From contig CAYTYN010000002.1 in assembly GCA_964442135.1 (NCBI GenBank), forward strand, positions 1 through 64,000: a DNA stretch of 64,000 nt, read 5' to 3'. The notes below the pieces were generated by a model that was not told the DNA's origin, searched no databases, and was given only the letters and a program-made list of their open reading frames with translations. The DNA is from Avanaerovorax sp964442135. Lineage in GTDB: Bacteria > Bacillota > Clostridia > Peptostreptococcales > Anaerovoracaceae. A program made the position numbers and the translations under genes. Shown piece after piece: positions 59,865 to 64,000 of this stretch (the stretch's first letter is position 1; each line of letters opens with the position of its first letter).

Positions 59865-60103
59865 TTACACCACCTGTCAGTCGTCCTGAGAGATATGACA
59901 AAGTAAATGGTGGATATGACGCCGATGGCAGCCTCGGTAAACGCCACGTCCGGCGCCCCTACCATAATGTACAGCACCATGGCGCAAAAGCTGAACCCGC
60001 AGTAGATTATAGTAGATGATAAGAGGTCCTTGCTCAGTATTATGACTATGGCTATACCGATCATAAACAAAAGCACCACCGCCTCCATGAGAAGTGTATT
60101 CAT
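59861..60103 (-). CDS. MbhD-like (DUF4040) antiporter subunit
   Basis: The 80-aa protein has two to three transmembrane helices and the segment MVGAPDVAFTEAAIGVISTIYFVISL, the DUF4040/MbhD signature that forms the middle part of MrpA in large fused versions. Here it is a separate gene, as in archaeal Mbh/Mrp operons. It overlaps both neighbours by 4 bp. Confidence 0.88.
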   Translation of the reverse strand: MNTLLMEAVVLLFMIGIAIVIILSKDLLSSTIIYCGFSFCAMVLYIMVGAPDVAFTEAAIGVISTIYFVISLRTTDRWCK

Positions 60104-60435
60104 TCCTGTTGCTTCCTTTCCTTATTCACCGCCGGTTTAATTTTTCCCGCTCTCAGCGCCGATTTTCCGATGAGATGGGTACCTATGGGATTGGTTATCA
60201 TGACAACTATAATTATGACGACTATCTTAGCGGATACCAGATCCGGTCCCTGAATAATGATAAGACCTATACACGTCAAGTCGATTCCTACCGTCTTTCC
60301 TACCCCGGAGGCGTGAAGCCTGGACATAAAATCGGGAAGCTTCAGTATTCCGTAAGCGGAGCTGAACATAAAGAAAAAACCGGCGGCGATGAAAAAACCT
60401 GCTATACAAAGTCTTAAGGCGGAAATATCGCTCAT
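60100..60435 (-). CDS. mrpG: Antiporter subunit MrpG
   Basis: The 111-aa protein has three transmembrane helices and the MnhG signature FMFSSAYGILKLPDFMSRLHASGVGKTVGIDL. It overlaps mrpF and the MbhD-like gene by 4 bp each. Confidence 0.92.
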   Translation of the reverse strand: MSDISALRLCIAGFFIAAGFFFMFSSAYGILKLPDFMSRLHASGVGKTVGIDLTCIGLIIIQGPDLVSAKIVVIIIVVMITNPIGTHLIGKSALRAGKIKPAVNKERKQQE

Positions 60436-60755
60436 ATGGATTCACCTCCCCGCCCATCTGGGTTCGGCTCATCCTTCTCCTCTTCCCCCTTAGAGGCTTT
60501 TTCACCTAGGTAACGAGCTATTATCACGACGCTGAGAAAGCTTACGATGCCGTAAGACAGGGCTATGTCCACATACTCATCCTGTCTTCCGCCGGCAAAT
60601 CCCGCAATCAACAGTGCGATGATGACGTCGATACCGATGGCGAAAATGCCGTTGAGCCTGTCGAAGGCGTCCGGTCCCTTAATCACTCTGATCAGCGTCA
60701 TCCCCATTACGGCTATGACGGCCATGAGTAGAAAATCGAAAATTCCGCCCATCAC
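60432..60755 (-). CDS. mrpF: Antiporter subunit MrpF
   Basis: The 107-aa protein has three transmembrane helices with LIRVIKGPDAFDRLNGIFAIGIDVIIALL, the MnhF signature; the Pro-Asp is thought important for ion movement. It ends with a charged tail. It overlaps mrpE and mrpG by 4 bp each. Confidence 0.92.
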   Translation of the reverse strand: MMGGIFDFLLMAVIAVMGMTLIRVIKGPDAFDRLNGIFAIGIDVIIALLIAGFAGGRQDEYVDIALSYGIVSFLSVVIIARYLGEKASKGEEEKDEPNPDGRGGESI

Positions 60756-61252
60756 CGAACCTCCCCTCCTTCTCTAAAAAGCCACGCCACCCTGTTCATC
60801 ATTTCACCGGACAGAATTGCTTCCGCGGCAGAATCCGTAAGGGCGTGGATCATAATTTCATCTTCTTTTATATCTACTGCTATCGAACCGGGAGTTAGGG
60901 TTACGGAGTTTATGAGAAAGACTGTAGCCGTTGGATTTTCGAATCCGCATCTTATGCAGATAATCTGCGGCGACATGCGTCCCCCGAATATGACTGTCCG
61001 GCATACGTCGACAGCGGAGACGAATATTTCTTTAAAGAGCCATATCAGGTACATAACCAGCCTGACCGGGTTTACGTCTGTTATAAAAAAAATCTTCCCC
61101 TTGGCCGTCACCTTCATCATAGGCAGGCATATGAGGGCAACCAGAGCGGAGCAGACGGCTCCGATTATGAGGAGATCAGCTTCAAACCGTCCTGAGAGGA
61201 TGATCCAGAACAGATACAGGATCCCTGTTCCGCAGATCCATCTTTTAACCAT
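60752..61252 (-). CDS. mrpE: Antiporter subunit MrpE
   Basis: The 166-aa protein has two N-terminal transmembrane helices and a cytoplasmic domain with NPTATVFLINSVTLTPGSIAVDIKEDEIMIHAL, the MnhE signature. It is the first gene of the ten-gene operon. GAAGGGGG lies 4 bp before the ATG. A strong promoter and a structured leader lie upstream. No hydrogenase or ferredoxin-binding subunits are encoded, so this is a stand-alone secondary antiporter, not an Mbh hydrogenase. Confidence 0.92.
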   Translation of the reverse strand: MVKRWICGTGILYLFWIILSGRFEADLLIIGAVCSALVALICLPMMKVTAKGKIFFITDVNPVRLVMYLIWLFKEIFVSAVDVCRTVIFGGRMSPQIICIRCGFENPTATVFLINSVTLTPGSIAVDIKEDEIMIHALTDSAAEAILSGEMMNRVAWLFREGGEVR

Positions 61253-61274
61253 AAAGCCCCCTTCCCATACATAT

Positions 61275-61332
61275 AAAAAAGGTGCGCAAGGTTGTTAAAA
61301 GCCTTTCGCACCGGTCAAAACCTCCGCACCTA
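61275..61332 (-). promoter_or_regulatory. Structured leader of the mrp operon; candidate cation riboswitch
   Basis: The leader begins near 61332. On the minus strand it has GGTGCGGAGG (61321-61330), then a second GGTGCG with AAGG (61303-61312), a loop, then CCTT and CGCACC (61281-61291) and T6 (61275-61280). The second copy pairs to form a terminator-like stem that ends in a T-run just before the mrpE ribosome binding site; the first copy could compete for the same partner. The location and genes suggest a Na+-sensing (DUF1646-type) riboswitch, but I cannot confirm the consensus. Confidence 0.45.
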
Positions 61333-61338
61333 TTAAAA

Positions 61339-61367
61339 ATTCTACATGAATACCGGTTTTCTGTCAA
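61339..61367 (-). promoter_or_regulatory. Sigma-A promoter of the mrp operon
   Basis: TTGACA (61362-61367) and TAGAAT (61339-61344) on the minus strand are 17 bp apart. This near-consensus promoter starts a leader of about 80 nt ahead of mrpE and lies just after the sppA stop codon. Confidence 0.85.
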
Positions 61368-61411
61368 TAATTCAGCAGTAAATAGGCCGTCGATTGTTTA
61401 CAGAACAGTCT

Positions 61412-62530
61412 CTATTTTCTCGCATTGCAGAGATAGGTGATGGTAAAGGCGCTGTTCTCTTCTATGAGACTGAACAGCTCCGCATACTCTCCCCCTTCGG
61501 ACTCCTCAGTAACCTTTTCTGCAATGCCCAGAATCACATCCCAAATAGACGTCCCTGACTGGTATTCCATGACGTTTATAGCGCACCCATACAGATCGTA
61601 GGCGGCGAACATATCCTCGTAGGCCTCCTCCAGCTCTCCAACGGCGTCTATAAGCCCGTTTTCCAGAGCCTGTCCCGCCGTGTAGACTCTTCCGTCCGCT
61701 ATTTCTCTCACCTCTGCCTCGGTCATATTTCTGCCTTCCGCGACGACGGCCACGAATTTATCAAAGGCGTCGTCTACCAGCCCCTGATATATTTCCACCT
61801 GTTCATCGGTAAGGGGCTGAGTGGAATCTCCCATTCCCTTGTTCTCGCCGGAGGTGACGTTTATAGCCTTTATCCCCAGGCTGTCCAGCAGCTCGGAGAA
61901 GTCGTACAGAGTTCCGACTATGACTCCTATGGAACCGGTCCAGCAGTTTTCATTGGCATATATCTTATCCGCTCCCGCAGACACGTAATATCCGCCTGAC
62001 GCCGCCATGGAGCCCATGTAAACGTAAACAGGTCTTCCCGTCTCCTCCTGATAATTCCTTATTGCCTTATATACTTCAGCGGTGGCGTAGGTGCTTCCTC
62101 CCGGGGAGTCCACATACAGCATTATGCCCTTATTATACCCGTCGTCTGTCAGGGATTGGATTCTTTCAAGGATCCAGTCCTGACTGTAGCCGTCTCCGCT
62201 GTTACCATTCGTAATAGTCCCCTCCAGGTGAAGCTCAGCTACGTATTCGCTGTCGTATACATAGGCTTCCTCATCCGAAGACAAAAATTGGGACACCTTA
62301 TGAGAGCATGAAACGCCTGCCAGCACTATGACCAAAAGGACGGCAAGAAATATGGCAAGGCTCTTCTTCCATCCGCCTTTTCTTCGCCCGCCTGCCCATG
62401 TATAGCCGGCTGAACCCCCTCCGCCGAAATCCCCTGCGGTATATGCCGGTCCGTTTCCCGCTCCGTCCTCGCTCCGATACGTATATACCGGACCTCCGCC
62501 GTTTCTTTCGTTTACGTTTCTGTCATCCAT
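61412..62530 (-). CDS. sppA: Signal peptide peptidase SppA
   Basis: This 372-aa membrane-anchored serine protease degrades leftover signal peptides. A disordered Gly-rich N terminus (~1-50) precedes one transmembrane helix (~55-77). The S49 protease domain has GIMLYVDSPGGSTYATAEVYKAI, the nucleophile Ser in GSMAASGGYYVSAGADKI and the general-base Lys in TSGENKGMGD. It is the short, single-domain form typical of Gram-positive bacteria, as in B. subtilis SppA. Confidence 0.93.
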   Translation of the reverse strand: MDDRNVNERNGGGPVYTYRSEDGAGNGPAYTAGDFGGGGSAGYTWAGGRRKGGWKKSLAIFLAVLLVIVLAGVSCSHKVSQFLSSDEEAYVYDSEYVAELHLEGTITNGNSGDGYSQDWILERIQSLTDDGYNKGIMLYVDSPGGSTYATAEVYKAIRNYQEETGRPVYVYMGSMAASGGYYVSAGADKIYANENCWTGSIGVIVGTLYDFSELLDSLGIKAINVTSGENKGMGDSTQPLTDEQVEIYQGLVDDAFDKFVAVVAEGRNMTEAEVREIADGRVYTAGQALENGLIDAVGELEEAYEDMFAAYDLYGCAINVMEYQSGTSIWDVILGIAEKVTEESEGGEYAELFSLIEENSAFTITYLCNARK

Positions 62531-62553
62531 AGTAAGTCCCCCTGTCTTAAAGT

Positions 62554-63726
62554 CTACTGAAATTCTTTCATCTTCTCTATCCTGTCAAAGGCGTCCCCCA
62601 GCACGTCGGTATTGACAGTGCAGGCGATCCTGAGATAGCCTTCTCCGCAGCTTCCGAAGGCGTTTCCCGGAAGCATGAGAACGTGAGCCTCTTTCAAAAT
62701 GAGATCGGCCGCCTCCACAGACGTGAGTCCGCTCTCTTTTATATTTATGAACAGATAGAAGCTGCCCTTAGGCGGGTATATGACCGAAAGCTTAGGTATC
62801 ATGTTTATACGCTCTGCCGCATAGAACATCCTCTTCTTATACTCCTCGATCATAGGAGGCTGTATCTCGTTTCTGTGTCTCAGAGCATATATGGCCGCTC
62901 TCTGAGATATGGACGGCGCGGTGAACACCACGTTTTCATTTATCTGCTGAATGGTCCTGATCAGATAGTCAGGAGCTATTATGTTTCCTATCCTCCATCC
63001 CGTCATGGTGAAATTCTTGGAGAAGGAGTTCAGGATTATGGTCCTCTCTCTCATGCCGTCCAAGGACCCTATAGGCACGAACGGATTCTCATAGCTGAAG
63101 GCCGTATATATGTCGTCGGAAATGACGATGAGATCGTATTTCTCCGCTATTGCGGCAATCTTCTCCATAGTATCCGTTGTAAGGCAGCTTCCCGTAGGAT
63201 TGCCGGGCGAATTTATGACGAGGGCCTTAGTCCTCTCCGTAATAAGGCTCTCCAGTCTGTCCGCAGCAATCTGAAAGTCTTCCTCCTCATAGGTGGGAAG
63301 CTCTACAGGTATACCTCCGGCCAGCTCCACCTGCTGGGGATACGGTGTGAAGTAAGGAGCCTGGAGTATCACCTCATCACCGTCGTCCAGGATCGCTTCC
63401 AGTGCCAGATACATTCCCAGACATGCCGACGCGGTGACGAAGACCTCCTCGTCCTTTACCTCCATAGCGTACTCTTCTCTGTAGTACCTGCATATCTCTT
63501 CTCTTAGCTCCGGATCTCCCCGGAAATCGGTGTACTTCGTGTGTCCGGCCTTGGCGTCCCTAAAGGCTCCGTCGATGATTATGCCGTCTGTTATGAGGTC
63601 CGGATCTCCCAGACTGAGATTTATGACGTCGTCAAAGGTTTTAGCCAGCACATCGGACTGACCCATGGCTGTGCTCTGATCCTTCCAGTATCTCTTAGCG
63701 ATAAACCTGTGCTTCACCCTTTTCAC
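62554..63726 (-). CDS. PLP-dependent class I/II aminotransferase
   Basis: This 390-aa aspartate aminotransferase-fold enzyme has the substrate motif NLSLGDPDL, NSPGNPTGSCLTTDTM, the PLP lysine in ILNSFSKNFTMTGWRIG, and the C-terminal arginine in GYLRIACTVNT. The amino donor is not known. The start is a GTG at 63726 with GAGGGAG very close by; a second GTG at 63717 is possible. It is 35 bp downstream of an ornithine cyclodeaminase-family gene, so the two may act in one amino-acid pathway. Confidence 0.87.
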   Translation of the reverse strand: MKRVKHRFIAKRYWKDQSTAMGQSDVLAKTFDDVINLSLGDPDLITDGIIIDGAFRDAKAGHTKYTDFRGDPELREEICRYYREEYAMEVKDEEVFVTASACLGMYLALEAILDDGDEVILQAPYFTPYPQQVELAGGIPVELPTYEEEDFQIAADRLESLITERTKALVINSPGNPTGSCLTTDTMEKIAAIAEKYDLIVISDDIYTAFSYENPFVPIGSLDGMRERTIILNSFSKNFTMTGWRIGNIIAPDYLIRTIQQINENVVFTAPSISQRAAIYALRHRNEIQPPMIEEYKKRMFYAAERINMIPKLSVIYPPKGSFYLFINIKESGLTSVEAADLILKEAHVLMLPGNAFGSCGEGYLRIACTVNTDVLGDAFDRIEKMKEFQ

Positions 63727-63760
63727 GCTCCCTCTTTTCCCTGTCTCCCCCCTGATTATA

Positions 63761-64000
63761 CTATATCCAAAGGGGTTTGTCCCATAAAACTACTTTTGTG
63801 CCTAAATTCATTTCCTGTGCCTTCTTGAAAAGCCTCTGAGAAATCAGAATGTCCATGGCGCCAATGCCGAGGGAAACATACACTATTCTCTCATCATCTG
63901 AGGTTCTGCCTTGATTCTTGCCCGCCACTACCATCATCAGGTCTGTAGCGTCTCCGTCCTTCAGCACTCCTCCGTTATATAGCTCGCTGATTATGGATAT
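63761..64000 (-). CDS. Ornithine cyclodeaminase/mu-crystallin family, C-terminal part
   Basis: The visible ~79 residues end the protein; the rest lies beyond position 64000. The segment GRTSDDERIVYVSLGIGAMDILISQRLFKKAQEMNLG matches the conserved C terminus of ornithine cyclodeaminase, alanine dehydrogenase and related imine reductases, which bind NAD(P). The preceding ELYNGGVLKDGDATDL fits the family. The specific substrate cannot be told from this fragment. It is upstream of the aminotransferase on the same strand. Confidence 0.8.
   Translation of the reverse strand: MSIISELYNGGVLKDGDATDLMMVVAGKNQGRTSDDERIVYVSLGIGAMDILISQRLFKKAQEMNLGTKVVLWDKPLWI

Noticed and set aside
53662..61252. Energy-converting hydrogenase or complex I operon
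   Set aside because: No NiFe subunits, no NuoD/B/I/H-like genes and no ferredoxin-type Cys motifs; only antiporter subunits are present.
1..64000. CRISPR arrays, tRNA or rRNA genes, IS elements, prophage
   Set aside because: No regularly spaced repeats, no cloverleaf or rRNA sequence, no transposase or integrase genes were found.

Overview
The window comes from an anaerobic, low-to-mid GC member of the Clostridia. The evidence is a complete amino-acid fermentation operon (lysine via 3,5-diaminohexanoate), a SCIFF peptide with its radical-SAM maturase, a YlxM/Ffh/S16/KhpA/RimM/TrmD block, SepF/YggT/DivIVA, RqcH and a probable Gin-type sigma-G inhibitor. The lysine genes and gene content would fit the Anaerovoracaceae (Family XIII), but that placement is a guess. 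Five runs of exactly 100 N mark scaffold joins, so this is a draft or metagenome assembly. No rRNA, tRNA, CRISPR array, IS element or intact prophage was seen.

Positions 1-11.2 kb hold a lysine-fermentation island. Read leftwards it contains a sigma-54 activator, kdd, kamA, kamB, kamC, kamD and kamE; kal is divergent on the + strand. The activator is unusual. Its first ~340 residues are a degenerate copy of the neighbouring enzyme Kdd, fused to an AAA+ domain with GAFTGA and a Fis/TyrR-like HTH. A consensus -24/-12 promoter lies before kal. Palindromes of the form GAAC-N8-GTTC occur upstream of both kal and kdd. The activator's own start region is duplicated, producing an 18-codon basic leader ORF. 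Kce and the CoA transferase needed to finish the pathway are not in the window.

Positions 11.3-18.6 kb hold a truncated nuclease-like gene at a scaffold gap, rluB, scfB-scfA (SCIFF), a TPR protein, a radical SAM protein, argS and a DUF523 gene. Positions 18.6-31.4 kb hold mutS2, zapA, pheTS, an RNA methyltransferase, ftsZ, comFC, recD2 and yhaM. Positions 31.4-37 kb hold a two-component system and a PBP/FHA-FtsW pair. Positions 37-44.6 kb hold an SDR, gap, rpoZ-gmk-yicC, divergent rqcH, a small alarmone synthetase, an alpha/beta hydrolase and a Gin-like gene.

Positions 44.6-53.6 kb hold a flavin reductase, rluD, lspA, divIVA, yggT, sepF, yggS, an HlyD-like protein, trmD, rimM, khpA, rpsP, ffh and ylxM. 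Positions 53.6-61.4 kb hold a ten-gene Mrp/Mbh-type cation/proton antiporter operon. It has three NuoL/M/N-like subunits, an orphan 91-aa membrane protein, a strong sigma-A promoter and a structured leader that could be a cation-sensing riboswitch. The right edge carries sppA, an aminotransferase and the 3' end of an ornithine cyclodeaminase-family gene.
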